64,000 nt of DNA from Marthasterias glacialis (taxonomy: Eukaryota > Echinodermata > Asteroidea > Forcipulatida > Asteriidae): assembly GCA_911728455.2 (NCBI GenBank), contig OU452225.1, positions 684,501 through 748,500 of the forward strand. The letters are read 5' to 3'. The translations under genes were made by a program, and so were the position numbers. The number at the start of each line of letters is the position of its first letter. Positions within the stretch are counted from its first letter, which is position 1. The notes beneath the pieces were generated by a model that was given only the letters and a program-made list of their open reading frames with translations, made no database searches and was not told the origin of the DNA. This document shows positions 48,201-49,980 of this stretch, one piece after another.

Positions 48201-49980
48201 AAAGACACGGCTGGAACTGTTTAAGACCGGTTATTTTAGTCTGGTTTCCTGCTTTGATACTCTAACACTAGAAAACGTATATGAAGAGGCCCATGAAACA
48301 GACCCATAGTGCAAAGCTGGGCTCCCGAATGTAACGTTACAGCAAAAATCATTGCAAATCCAGCAAGGTTTGTTATATCCTTCTCTGATTTTTGGGACAT
48401 TTTATTTCTGAACAGTAAAAGAGTATTTATGAATGGGAATAAAAGAGTGGTGACTCAGTCTTAATTGGCCGTTTAAAACTTTACTAGTGTCACGGACGTG
48501 TGATGAAGGTTTTCTGACGGTTTTAAATGGCTGATTAAGACCTCATTGCCACTCTTTTACTATTCCCTTATTCAAAACTGCAGTGGATGATATTGAATGA
48601 TCAGAGGGTCAATGCTAAGTTTCAAAACTGAAATGTTTTCCTAGTGCTTCCTTTCTTATTACTTAATTTTGATTTAAAAAAAAATTAATTTGAAATGTTT
48701 GTCACCTGTTGAAATTGCATTTTTATCCTCAGTTGTGAAATCCTTGGCAGCTTGCCAGCAGAGCAGATAAATGCTATCCACACAACAGAAGACGAGGTAA
48801 AGAACACTGACAAATCATTCATGCGACATTTGTGCTTTCTTCAAAATCGGCCAAATCCATTTTGCATGTCTTTGAAACATTTTTTTAAAATCACTTTTAA
48901 ATTTTCAATAAAGACGGACAAAAAAAGTAACCTGCCTTTTCGTTTTTTGTTTTTTTTATTTATGAAATTATTATGAGTAATTAAAAAGTTTTAATAAGCT
49001 CAAATTATTTTGAGTGTAAGCCTGCATGTCCGATCACATGTTGAAACACTTGTGGCTTTGTGTGCCCGGCAAAAGGGCGTAAGGCCTTACGCCCTTTTGC
49101 CGGGAACATAAAGTAGTTCATCCCAGTAACAAAAGGACCTAAGCAACAAAATGGCTCCTGACATGAACAATATTTCATTTTTGTTAGTTATTTTGCTAGA
49201 ATTAGCCTGAAGACATGTTTCCCCACTCCCCATGCAGAATTTAACCTTTCTAGAATGACTTTTGCATGGCAACAAATTTAGCTAAACTTTCCCACTCATA
49301 ATTCTTGAAACACAAATCGTAACATAAATTGCTTACGTCCTTTTGCCGGGAACTTTCCCTTACGAACTTTTGCCGGGCACATGACGATGGGTGGTTTTAC
49401 GTCACCCTGTATTGAGTTTTCAGTCATATCTCAATTCTTGTACTCTAATGGTTAACATGAAACCACCCATAAGTGAGTCAATGTGTGAATGGACATGCAG
49501 GCTTACACTCAAACTAATTTCACAGTTACTTGATGGACGGGTAGCTCTATACTAAATCAATCAAGACCAGAGCTCAATTACAATTTCATTGTGCTGCTTA
49601 CCAAAGAATTCTGTGCTTACGACGCCCTGTAAAGGAGTGTACTCCTATGGGCCATGGCAGGGCATAAGCGCAGAACTCTGCGGTAGGCCATGAAATTTGG
49701 CCCTGTGAAAAAAGCTGCTGGATTTCGGAGGATTATCGTAGCAAAGTGCAACTTTGCTTGTTTCAACCGGTTCATTGTGTTCTGATGGCAGATCAAGTGG
49801 CTTCTTAAGGATGAGATGGCATCTGCCATGCATCACATCTTCCCCGTTACCGTGGAAACCCTTGACATGGTGGCACAGCATGTCAACGATTCCTTTCATA
49901 ACAAGCCATCCTGTAAGGCAACTGAGATACCTCTTCAGTTTGTCTTCGGTCCAGAGCAGAGCTTGGCTAAATTCACAGAG
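9226..49980 (+). CDS. SZT2: SZT2, KICSTOR complex subunit; 32 coding exons, 3' part missing
   Basis: Giant scaffold of the KICSTOR complex (with KPTN, ITFG2, KICS2), which tethers GATOR1 at the lysosome so that mTORC1 responds to amino acids. Exons: 9226-9258, 11854-11979, 12444-12620, 14124-14201, 14990-15082, 16758-16857, 18254-18478, 19805-20025, 20695-20791, 21949-21997, 22771-22928, 23455-23551, 24463-24597, 25293-25448, 26188-26253, 31077-31127, 31950-32102, 33094-33208, 34907-35118, 36429-36650, 37354-37432, 38134-38366, 38869-39043, 39542-39776, 40251-41467, 43084-43196, 44008-44251, 45103-45235, 46243-46506, 47499-47766, 48733-48796, 49792-49980. Phases join throughout, giving 1926 codons with no stop. 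Vertebrate SZT2 is about 3400 residues and the co-linear match reaches FGPEQSL, so roughly the last 1500 residues are absent. N-terminal DLSPS (about 104-108) and TDG (about 283-285) resemble a von Willebrand A metal site. Identification firm; exon 1 is the weakest part. Confidence 0.93.
9419..10213. repeat. About 795-bp inverted-end element in SZT2 intron 1
   Basis: Ends TAGACCGATTGC and GCAATCGGTCTA are inverted repeats, and a shared GTCACGTGACC block lies inside each end. No transposase frame is visible, so it is non-autonomous. The sequence flanking it (GATTGCCACTTTATC and TTTAGGTC) occurs nearby at 10358-10388 without the insertion. Confidence 0.75.
10214..11640. other. SZT2 intron 1 interior, no gene seen
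   Basis: Non-coding. It contains a local duplication (ATTTAGGTCAAA followed by AAAAATAAGCC, near 10213-10330 and 10379-10410) and a poly-G run at about 11263-11275. No exon or named repeat is recognised. Confidence 0.55.
11660..11800. repeat. Dispersed repeat, inverted copy at 17.1 kb
   Basis: Shares GACTTTTGAGAC, TTTTTGACAGTTCTGAGCAT and GCGCGCA-type motifs with the reverse complement of 17085-17235. Both copies lie in SZT2 introns. Probably a small inverted-end element; ends not fixed. Confidence 0.55.
11854..11979 (+). CDS. SZT2: SZT2 coding exon 2
   Basis: Forty-two codons, phase 0 both ends, acceptor TTGGATCCAG and donor GTGAGT. It encodes [20 protein letters not shown], the most conserved N-terminal block of SZT2. 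Confidence 0.92.
12444..12620 (+). CDS. SZT2: SZT2 coding exon 3
   Basis: Fifty-nine codons, phase 0 at both ends, acceptor CTTCCCAACAG, donor GTAAGT. It contains [12 protein letters not shown] and the DLSPSM motif, which has the DxSxS form of a von Willebrand A metal-binding site. Confidence 0.93.
12768..13200. repeat. About 152-bp tandem repeat, nearly three copies
   Basis: Copies start near 12768, 12921 and 13073 with CACTGTCCTCT or CGCTGTCCTCT and share GACCATGGTTTTGGAAGGAC and GGCAAGCCACTCTGG. They lie in SZT2 intron 3. The minus strand is open over much of the array ([16 protein letters not shown]), possibly a relic of a transposon protein tail; that is a weak inference. Confidence 0.75.
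13380..13600 (-). repeat. Degraded SINE-A copy
   Basis: On the minus strand it keeps order and fragments of SINE-A: GACACTTGTGTCCCTGATCA, TTGCTTTGACCTTCAGATGA and AAAGAACCCAATAC. The tRNA-like head is badly decayed. Confidence 0.5.
13750..14112 (+). repeat. SINE-A copy with microsatellite tail next to exon 4
   Basis: The head GTCGTGGCCGAGTGGTCTAG and box B GGTTCAAATCC lead into a body and a TTATTATTAATTGTTATT tail. The tail ends about 12 bases before the exon 4 acceptor, so the SINE supplies part of that acceptor's upstream pyrimidine/AT context. Confidence 0.7.
14124..14201 (+). CDS. SZT2: SZT2 coding exon 4
   Basis: Twenty-six codons, phase 0, acceptor CCATTTTGCAG, donor GTAAGT. It encodes [19 protein letters not shown], aligning with the conserved region after the DLSPS motif. 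Confidence 0.88.
14990..15082 (+). CDS. SZT2: SZT2 coding exon 5
   Basis: Thirty-one codons, phase 0, acceptor GATCCTTCAG, donor GTAAGA. It encodes [12 protein letters not shown], matching the conserved strand before the QGCLL block. Confidence 0.88.
15113..15289. repeat. MITE-3 copy, about 177 bp
   Basis: Inverted ends TAGGCCTTTATCATGCTGCA and CACTATGATAAAGGTCTATA, with CATCTTGGTC/CAAGATGGCC just inside. Further copies at 35124-35282, 47278-47457 and 57598-57770. Flanking TA is consistent with a Tc1/mariner-type target site. Non-coding. Confidence 0.8.
15953..16102. repeat. Foldback element, 31-bp arms
   Basis: The left arm GAATGTTTTGCATTTGTGCA and the right arm ending TGCACGAATGCAAAACATTC are inverted copies around a loop of about 85 bases. 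Located in SZT2 intron 5. Confidence 0.75.
16758..16857 (+). CDS. SZT2: SZT2 coding exon 6
   Basis: Thirty-three codons plus one base, acceptor TTGCTTCAG, donor GTAAGT. It encodes [20 protein letters not shown] and an acidic ELEEFENK helix. Confidence 0.88.
17085..17235. repeat. Dispersed repeat, inverted copy at 11.7 kb
   Basis: Reverse-complement relative of 11660-11800, sharing CTCAGAACTGTCAAAAAGAA and GTCTCAAAAGTCTCC. Located in SZT2 intron 6. Confidence 0.55.
17880..18215 (+). repeat. SINE-C copy (tRNA-like core)
   Basis: A tRNA-like segment (about 18033-18112: GGTAGTCTAGTTGGTAAGAC and GGTTTCAAATCC) is followed by ACTATACAGTGCTTAACACA. Related copies lie at 24105-24350 and, inverted, at 34005-34245. 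It ends shortly before exon 7. Confidence 0.65.
18254..18478 (+). CDS. SZT2: SZT2 coding exon 7
   Basis: Begins with two bases completing an Asn codon and ends one base into a Gly codon; acceptor GATTCATCAG, donor GTAAAC. It encodes a variable linker then [15 protein letters not shown], a conserved SZT2 helix. Confidence 0.92.
18655..18905. repeat. Paired tRNA-like repeats around an inverted repeat (SINE-D)
   Basis: A minus-strand tRNA-like unit (18670-18742) and a plus-strand one (18840-18900: GGATAGCTCAGTTGTTAGAG) face outward around the inverted repeat GGTCTCCCTATTTTGTCAAT...AATAGGGAGACC. A related fragment is at 21585-21665. It looks like two head-to-head insertions of one family. Confidence 0.6.
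18906..19800. other. SZT2 intron 7 interior
   Basis: No exon recognised. A further tRNA-like fragment lies at 19318-19376 (box B GGTTCAAATCC). A 104-codon open frame at 18992-19306 has no recognisable content and lies among repeats. Confidence 0.5.
19805..20025 (+). CDS. SZT2: SZT2 coding exon 8
   Basis: Starts with two bases completing Gly and ends in phase 0; acceptor TCAAATTAG, donor GTAAGT. It encodes [18 protein letters not shown] and [23 protein letters not shown] is the second von Willebrand A-like motif. Confidence 0.94.
20165..20455. repeat. Dispersed repeat R1, also at 38.4 and 62.1 kb
   Basis: Shares AGAGTACCGCTGGC, CACAAAGAAA-type and TTGACAA motifs in order with 38385-38575 and 62095-62455. 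The ends are unclear and no reading frame is conserved between copies. Confidence 0.5.
20695..20791 (+). CDS. SZT2: SZT2 coding exon 9
   Basis: Thirty-two codons plus one base, acceptor ACTCTTCCAG, donor GTGAGT. It encodes [20 protein letters not shown], matching the conserved YHRAFL helix. Confidence 0.9.
21060..21290 (-). repeat. SINE-A body fragment
   Basis: On the minus strand it retains the body phrases around ATAAAGCAACCACGACACTT and the GGGGCAAGCTCC segment equivalent to other SINE-A bodies. No head or tail. Confidence 0.45.
21585..21690 (-). repeat. SINE-D fragment
   Basis: Contains CAACCAACTGAGCTATCTAG followed by CTCCCTATTTTGTCAATATC, the same order as in 18690-18770, so it is a second copy of that tRNA-like repeat. 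Located in SZT2 intron 9. Confidence 0.6.
21949..21997 (+). CDS. SZT2: SZT2 coding exon 10 (short)
   Basis: Only 49 bases: two complete the Gly codon of exon 9, then [15 protein letters not shown] and two bases. Acceptor TTTTCTTACAG, donor GTGTGT. Placement is supported mainly by phase and by the need for a linker here; the donor is weak. Confidence 0.72.
22771..22928 (+). CDS. SZT2: SZT2 coding exon 11
   Basis: Acceptor TTCTCTTACAG, donor GTAAGC; one base completes the preceding codon and one base is left over. It encodes [20 protein letters not shown], which matches the invariant SVRLREGY block. Confidence 0.93.
22985..23240. repeat. Partial MITE-2 relative
   Basis: Keeps ACTTACATGGTATAAAGATA, AACTTCCCATGAAATATTTT and the TGCCTGAAATGCT order found in MITE-2 and again at 36985-37270. 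No inverted ends detected. Confidence 0.5.
23455..23551 (+). CDS. SZT2: SZT2 coding exon 12
   Basis: Two bases complete the preceding codon, two are left at the end; acceptor TGTTTCTCAG, donor GTAAGA. It encodes [20 protein letters not shown]. Confidence 0.92.
23918..24125. repeat. About 208-bp near-complete palindrome
   Basis: Both halves are inverted copies: GGGGATAAAGAATA, ACCGATGTGTGT and AGTACTGAGTATAC-type motifs occur on the left and in reverse complement on the right, meeting near 24010. Pieces of the same sequence flank SINE-C copies at 18.0 and 34.0 kb. Confidence 0.75.
24126..24350 (+). repeat. SINE-C copy
   Basis: tRNA-like core with TCTAGTGGTAAGACATCTGC and box B GGGTTCAAATCCC, then the TATACAGTGCTTAACACA tail. 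Directly follows the palindrome at 23918-24125 in SZT2 intron 12. Confidence 0.65.
24463..24597 (+). CDS. SZT2: SZT2 coding exon 13
   Basis: One base completes Arg, two remain; acceptor TTGATGCAG, donor GTAAGC. It encodes [20 protein letters not shown] and [13 protein letters not shown]. Its last 50 bases and the donor are duplicated 136 bases downstream. Confidence 0.93.
24548..24810 (+). repeat. Tandem copy of exon 13 3' end with donor site
   Basis: Two units with period 136: 24548-24683 and 24684 to about 24810. Each holds the last 50 bases of exon 13, the donor GTAAGC, and about 80 bases of intron (GATAAGGGGAAAGTTACGTC). The second unit has no acceptor. Reading through from the true exon meets TAA at once, so use of the second donor would truncate SZT2. 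Confidence 0.9.
25293..25448 (+). CDS. SZT2: SZT2 coding exon 14
   Basis: One base completes Ser and two remain; acceptor TTTGTTTTGCAG, donor GTGAGT. It encodes [15 protein letters not shown] and [16 protein letters not shown]. Confidence 0.93.
26188..26253 (+). CDS. SZT2: SZT2 coding exon 15
   Basis: One base completes Lys and two remain (TG of Trp); acceptor TACAAAACAG, donor GTAATC. It encodes [20 protein letters not shown]. The next intron holds a full LINE in antisense. Confidence 0.92.
26686..29640 (-). CDS. LINE ORF2: endonuclease and reverse transcriptase
   Basis: 984 residues, intact. The N-terminal AP-type endonuclease has HINARS (42-47), SESW (72-75), GDFNIDLL (180-187) and SDHLPVF (246-252). 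The reverse transcriptase has KAPGFDGL (491-498), LDLSKAFD (621-628), [10 protein letters not shown] (678-687) and the catalytic FADD (709-712). A C-terminal extension follows without an obvious zinc knuckle. The enzyme nicks target DNA and copies its own RNA there. Clade assignment to the CR1/jockey group is from motif style only; no RNase H domain was seen. Confidence 0.93.
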   Translation of the reverse strand: MIPSLDPDINFQAPVINCDYYDQDQFLNAFNKKKCSNMKLLHINARSLPRNITCIRNYVNLLENTFSIIGISESWLKDTQDPLVQMHNFSMEGFCRQNKRGGGVALYIRDDIVYKTRNDISVNNSDIESCFIELVNNHNSNVVIGVVYKSPSAPLNNFIELINDILACVNNENKKCYIMGDFNIDLLQYDTHNGVRNFMDTLQSQSFYSTINKPTRITADTATVIDNILTNDFNNHHAGVLVTDISDHLPVFLVTDNLRENPQNERRNSKRDFSSNHIHNFVDELNQIDWSFITSLNNLHEIYGNFQEHVVKLYDKHFPLQEVKRRYDSCKSPWLSDGVYNSIRRKNHLYKKFLRNPNNQNKSIYTLYKNKLNALIKISKKNYLNKKFEQENGNIKGTWKLINSLLNKGKPNSNPSYVVKEDCVKLEDNKEIADAFNEYFVSVGTKLTRNLPLCNTSCESFLAGRCSRSIFLTPVTQEEIADSLNKLTCSKAPGFDGLSPFVIKQARYILAKPLAEIFNRSLSSGIFPDALKIGKVIPIHKGGNKHDIGNFRPISVLSTFSKVFERIVYNRLISFINKNSILAESQFGFRENRSTELATSYVVNKLLKAIDDKTFSVGIFLDLSKAFDTVNHDILISKLEHYGVRGIALAWFKSYLSNRKQFVLFKSTLSKEQYISCGVPQGSVLGPLLFIIYINDICNTSDTISFSLFADDTSLVYSHSNVDTAVSHLNFELLKISTWLLANKLCINVLKSNYIIFCPRQQKYTQTVPLILNGVNLQKVKSTKFLGIYIDENLNWKSHVDVVSSKISKTIGIMNRLRFFLPKNILITLYNSLVLPYLNYSILTWGGSSSCDKLLILQKRAVRIIFNAHYRDHTSPLFAELKLLHFNDLYNLNLGKFMYRYINNLLPSCFSSCFTLTSDVHSYNTRSSSNKNIYVSFNRTSMFKNGLVQRGTHFWNSLPTPLKTSLSLSTFTKQLKTQLLQSYS
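29831..30652 (-). CDS. LINE ORF1: coiled-coil RNA-binding protein
   Basis: 273 residues. A basic Ser/Thr-rich N-terminus is followed by a long heptad-rich coiled coil (about 42-134), then an L1-ORF1-like RNA-binding region starting NLRLGGIPE (about 140-148) with [11 protein letters not shown] and a basic C-terminus. ORF1 proteins of this kind trimerise and coat the element RNA. The plus-strand open frames across the same DNA are shadows. Confidence 0.85.
   Translation of the reverse strand: MPPKKDKTKSASTSISSESTYAPHSSGDHPCSPIASSDNDIITLRRELRSMASDLSSKLDTVINKQDSILKRIQTLETKQRGMEEAIEFSSKSIEEIQKKQKNLSDGVSTLTTQLNTAITKIKHLEDDTLNLERHSRSFNLRLGGIPENPKEPTTFPYDTVKKILTERYNMPEAEVEAAHRTGRPPQSPSDKPRHIIARFLYRSERQAVLSRAKHSLANTGMFILQDLPAADVAKKRSLRDVMKKAYDAGNRPVFKNGELYIQGRKYTPTPSS
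31077..31127 (+). CDS. SZT2: SZT2 coding exon 16 (short)
   Basis: Fifty-one bases: one completes Trp, then [16 protein letters not shown] and two bases. Acceptor TGTGTTTCAG, donor GTAAGT. It matches the WQRWLHMH block of SZT2. Confidence 0.9.
31362..31715 (-). repeat. SINE-A-type copy with tail
   Basis: Minus strand: head with box A (GCTGAGCGGTCTAG) and box B GGTTCCAATCC, body with CGAGGGTAGAGGTTG, and a TTATTATTATAA-like tail at 31362. It shares its body with 35325-35590 and 2222-2532, a second body type joined to a SINE-A head. Confidence 0.7.
31811..31865 (+). repeat. Single unit related to the 54.3-kb minisatellite
   Basis: AGAGGATTGGTATGAACTTT, then AGTCAGTGAATTTTCAGAATGG-like sequence, is a diverged single copy of the 61-bp unit repeated about 18 times at 54260-55350. 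Located in SZT2 intron 16. Confidence 0.65.
31950..32102 (+). CDS. SZT2: SZT2 coding exon 17
   Basis: One base completes Met and two remain; acceptor ACTTTGTAG, donor GTAAGT. It encodes [20 protein letters not shown] and a [15 protein letters not shown] segment. A SINE 3' tail begins immediately at the donor. Confidence 0.93.
32103..32233 (-). repeat. 5'-truncated SINE-A whose tail abuts the exon 17 donor
   Basis: The reverse complement of the last 130 bases of SINE-A (ATAGCGCTTTATCAC, CAAAGTGCTCAGTATTTTTG). Its TAATAATAATAATAAT tail starts within the donor GTAAGTAA, so the insertion lies about 5 bases into intron 17. Confidence 0.8.
32714..33110 (+). repeat. Array of exon 18 acceptor copies (decoy 3' splice sites)
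   Basis: About eight units of 54-57 bases, each with a pyrimidine run, TTAG and the exon 18 start AGATGCCAAnAGTCCTCC. The last unit is the true acceptor and exon. Intact AG acceptors end at 32815, 32870, 32926, 32983 and 33093 (true); other units have lost the AG. The distances to the true start (278, 223, 167, 110) are not multiples of three. Confidence 0.92.
33094..33208 (+). CDS. SZT2: SZT2 coding exon 18
   Basis: One base completes Lys; ends in phase 0 at donor GTAAGG. It encodes [20 protein letters not shown] and [17 protein letters not shown], matching the conserved SSFYMVRIISKAPC block, so the downstream-most acceptor is the functional one. Confidence 0.93.
33655..33949 (+). repeat. 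49-bp minisatellite, about six copies
   Basis: Unit TTATTGCCATGGTGACATAT plus TTGTACATCAGCCCTTGATT plus TTGTATTTG, with few differences between copies, which indicates recent expansion. Located in SZT2 intron 18. Confidence 0.92.
34005..34245 (-). repeat. SINE-C copy, inverted
   Basis: Reverse complement of the tRNA-like core (AAGCAGATGTCTTACCACTA, GGGATTTGACC) with GGGATAAAGAAT and CACCGATTTGTG at one end and GCAGCGGGTACCGCAACGAT at the other. Located in SZT2 intron 18. Confidence 0.65.
34399..34774. repeat. MITE-2 copy
   Basis: Ends AAAGTCCCAGTTCAACATTG and CAATGTTGAGCTGAGGCTT are inverted repeats matching the ends of 7528-7881; internal sequence matches in reverse orientation. It ends about 130 bases before exon 19. 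Confidence 0.7.
34907..35118 (+). CDS. SZT2: SZT2 coding exon 19
   Basis: Phase 0 start, two bases left; acceptor CTCTGTGCAG, donor GTAAGT. It encodes [16 protein letters not shown], a basic linker, and [18 protein letters not shown], which matches the SDRPCLVVLHKPLD region. Confidence 0.93.
35124..35282. repeat. MITE-3 copy truncated at the exon 19 donor
   Basis: It begins with TTCATCTTGATTTTCTC, directly after the donor GTAAG, and ends GATAAAGGTCTATA. The outer left arm present in other copies is missing. Internal TGAGGCTGG-type and GAATATTAGCATCTATTA sequences match the copy at 47278. Confidence 0.75.
35325..35590 (-). repeat. SINE-A-type copy
   Basis: Minus strand: decayed head with GGTTCCAATCC, then the body phrases GTACCTGTGAGGGCAGAC and TAGGGATCTGAGATGG, related to 31362-31715. 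Confidence 0.6.
36049..36295. repeat. Dispersed repeat R2, inverted copy at 55.9 kb
   Basis: Shares CTACCTGGGGAGGTAGGAAA, TCGGCCGGGACTACTACT and GATCGAGGGGACTTCTC with the reverse complement of 55903-56110. Located in SZT2 intron 19. Family unknown. Confidence 0.7.
36429..36650 (+). CDS. SZT2: SZT2 coding exon 20
   Basis: One base completes Lys and two remain; acceptor TTTTATTCTAG, donor GTAAGT. It encodes [27 protein letters not shown] and [10 protein letters not shown], matching the conserved YLYHQRWLW block. Confidence 0.94.
36985..37270. repeat. Partial MITE-2 relative
   Basis: Contains ACTTACATGGTATAAAGATG and GTGGAAAACTTCCCATGAAA in the order seen at 22985-23240. No complete inverted ends. 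Located in SZT2 intron 20. Confidence 0.5.
37354..37432 (+). CDS. SZT2: SZT2 coding exon 21
   Basis: One base completes Asp, ends phase 0 at donor GTATGT; acceptor CTGTTGTAG. It encodes [20 protein letters not shown], matching the SEGFHFACSGEGI block. Confidence 0.92.
37440..37788 (+). repeat. SINE-B, full copy with microsatellite tail
   Basis: tRNA-like head (GGGTGGCTTGTGCGTAAAGC; box B GGTTCGATTCC), a 240-bp body and a TTATTGTTATTATTATTATT tail. It starts eight bases after the exon 21 donor. The open frame across its body is an artefact. Confidence 0.75.
38134..38366 (+). CDS. SZT2: SZT2 coding exon 22
   Basis: Phase 0 start, two bases left; acceptor ATTCATCACAG, donor GTAAGG. An acidic linker ([16 protein letters not shown]) is followed by [17 protein letters not shown], matching the CVVQYILFPPH block. 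Confidence 0.92.
38385..38575. repeat. Dispersed repeat R1 copy
   Basis: Related to 20165-20455 and 62095-62455 through GAGAGTACCGCTGGCACAAA and GTTGACAAAGCCAAGAGA. Located in SZT2 intron 22, before a poly-C run at about 38680-38694. Confidence 0.5.
38869..39043 (+). CDS. SZT2: SZT2 coding exon 23
   Basis: One base completes Gly, ends phase 0; acceptor TGTTCGGTTAG, donor GTAAAT. It encodes [18 protein letters not shown] and YKDVPQV, matching the LVTEVWVEPQYG block. Confidence 0.93.
39309..39380 (+). repeat. SINE-C core fragment
   Basis: CATGACATCTGCTCTAGAAT and box B-like GTTCGAATCCC with CCACCCCAGTAG. It is a tRNA-like core without the surrounding element. Located in SZT2 intron 23. Confidence 0.5.
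39542..39776 (+). CDS. SZT2: SZT2 coding exon 24
   Basis: Phase 0 start, one base left; acceptor GTTATCTACAG, donor GTGAGG. It encodes [13 protein letters not shown] and [20 protein letters not shown], matching the DLMGLLPQCQQLQ block. Confidence 0.93.
40066..40128. repeat. Two adjacent perfect hairpins
   Basis: ATGATGTTCCTTT and AAAGGAACATCAT pair around one base, and ATAACACATTGTACT and AGTACAATGTGTTAT pair around three. They sit about 125 bases upstream of exon 25. Function unknown; possibly remnants of two small elements. Confidence 0.85.
40251..41467 (+). CDS. SZT2: SZT2 coding exon 25 (1.2 kb)
   Basis: By far the largest exon: two bases complete Glu, then 405 codons ending phase 0; acceptor TTAATTTCAG, donor GTAAGG. 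Conserved parts are [60 protein letters not shown] and [13 protein letters not shown]. Two Ser/Glu-rich stretches between them look disordered. Confidence 0.95.
41640..43080. other. SZT2 intron 25 interior
   Basis: No SZT2 exon. On the minus strand 41985-41797 reads [20 protein letters not shown], faintly like a Myb/SANT-type DNA-binding start, but no gene follows. An inverted repeat of AGCGGCTATGGCTACAG type lies at about 42640-42740. Confidence 0.45.
43084..43196 (+). CDS. SZT2: SZT2 coding exon 26
   Basis: Phase 0 start, two bases left; acceptor TTTTTTATAAAG, donor GTAAGT. It encodes [20 protein letters not shown] and an acidic [13 protein letters not shown] run. Weakly conserved; supported by phase and open frame. 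Confidence 0.85.
43650..43965 (-). pseudogene. Relic of a LINE C-terminal zinc-knuckle region
   Basis: Minus strand: [14 protein letters not shown], then after a frameshift [20 protein letters not shown] and DHCLKCSLV. The WxxLNxLRT, WGY and CxCxxxxxTxxHxxxxC pattern is typical of the C-terminal end of LINE reverse-transcriptase proteins. Broken by a frameshift, truncated at both ends, in SZT2 intron 26. Confidence 0.7.
44008..44251 (+). CDS. SZT2: SZT2 coding exon 27
   Basis: One base completes Arg, ends phase 0; acceptor AACCCAATAG, donor GTAAGT. A basic linker precedes [20 protein letters not shown] and [11 protein letters not shown], matching the VIQEKFLEISRLHF...VPSNPHYF block. Confidence 0.94.
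44880..45020 (-). repeat. SINE-A body fragment
   Basis: Minus strand matches the SINE-A body around AAAGAACCCAGAACAATTGG and CGGCTCGCCCCAGTGTCTC. Head and tail absent. Located in SZT2 intron 27. Confidence 0.5.
45103..45235 (+). CDS. SZT2: SZT2 coding exon 28
   Basis: Phase 0 start, one base left; acceptor ATCTTTCTTTAG, donor GTAAGG. An acidic segment ([15 protein letters not shown]) of low conservation; supported by splice sites and phase. Confidence 0.85.
46243..46506 (+). CDS. SZT2: SZT2 coding exon 29
   Basis: Two bases complete Ile, one left; acceptor TCTGTTCAAAG, donor GTGGGT. An acidic linker leads to [15 protein letters not shown] and RTLPTCLG, matching the LPPLFLHLTCSVRL...LPTCLG block. 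Confidence 0.93.
46793..46858 (+). repeat. 33-bp tandem duplication beside MITE-4
   Basis: Two copies of a unit beginning TTGGTTGCAAATAAAGTGCA and ending ATTCCATCG, directly before the left end of the MITE-4 copy. Confidence 0.85.
46857..47181. repeat. MITE-4 copy, about 325 bp
   Basis: Inverted ends CGTGTGCCCAGCAAAAG and CTTTTGCCGGGCACACG-like, with further inverted ACGTCCTTTTGCCGGGAA motifs inside. Second copy at 49060-49381, about 90% similar by eye. Non-coding, SZT2 intron 29. Confidence 0.85.
47278..47457. repeat. MITE-3 copy, complete
   Basis: Ends TATAGACCTTTATCATGGTG and AGGATAAAAGTCTATT are inverted repeats. Its right end is about 40 bases before the exon 30 acceptor. Confidence 0.8.
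47499..47766 (+). CDS. SZT2: SZT2 coding exon 30
   Basis: Two bases complete Gly, two remain; acceptor TCATTCTTCAG, donor GTAAAG. It encodes [18 protein letters not shown], matching DLSVTLDVFMLTLP, then a Ser/Pro/Asp-rich linker. Confidence 0.93.
48733..48796 (+). CDS. SZT2: SZT2 coding exon 31 (short)
   Basis: One base completes Cys, ends phase 0; acceptor TTTTATCCTCAG, donor GTAAAG. It encodes [20 protein letters not shown], in the position of the LPxEHxxAVxxL region before exon 32. Confidence 0.85.
48998..49525. repeat. Outer inverted-end element interrupted by MITE-4
   Basis: TTTGAGTGTAAGCCTGCATG (left, about 49009) recurs as its reverse complement CATGCAGGCTTACACTCAAA (right, about 49494), with similar AT-rich outer flanks. 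MITE-4 at 49060-49381 lies between the arms, so the outer element is older. Confidence 0.75.
49060..49381. repeat. MITE-4 copy nested in another element
   Basis: Inverted ends TGTGCCCGGCAAAAG and CTTTTGCCGGGCACA-like; interior matches 46857-47181 in the same orientation (TAGAATTAGCCTGAAGACAT). Confidence 0.85.
49792..49980 (+). CDS. SZT2: SZT2 coding exon 32 (last one found)
   Basis: Sixty-three codons, phase 0 both ends, acceptor TTCTGATGGCAG, donor GTGAGT. It encodes [13 protein letters not shown] and [19 protein letters not shown], matching RWLLEDEVASAL and [14 protein letters not shown] nearer AG at 49809 would drop the conserved WLL and is not preferred. Confidence 0.92.
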
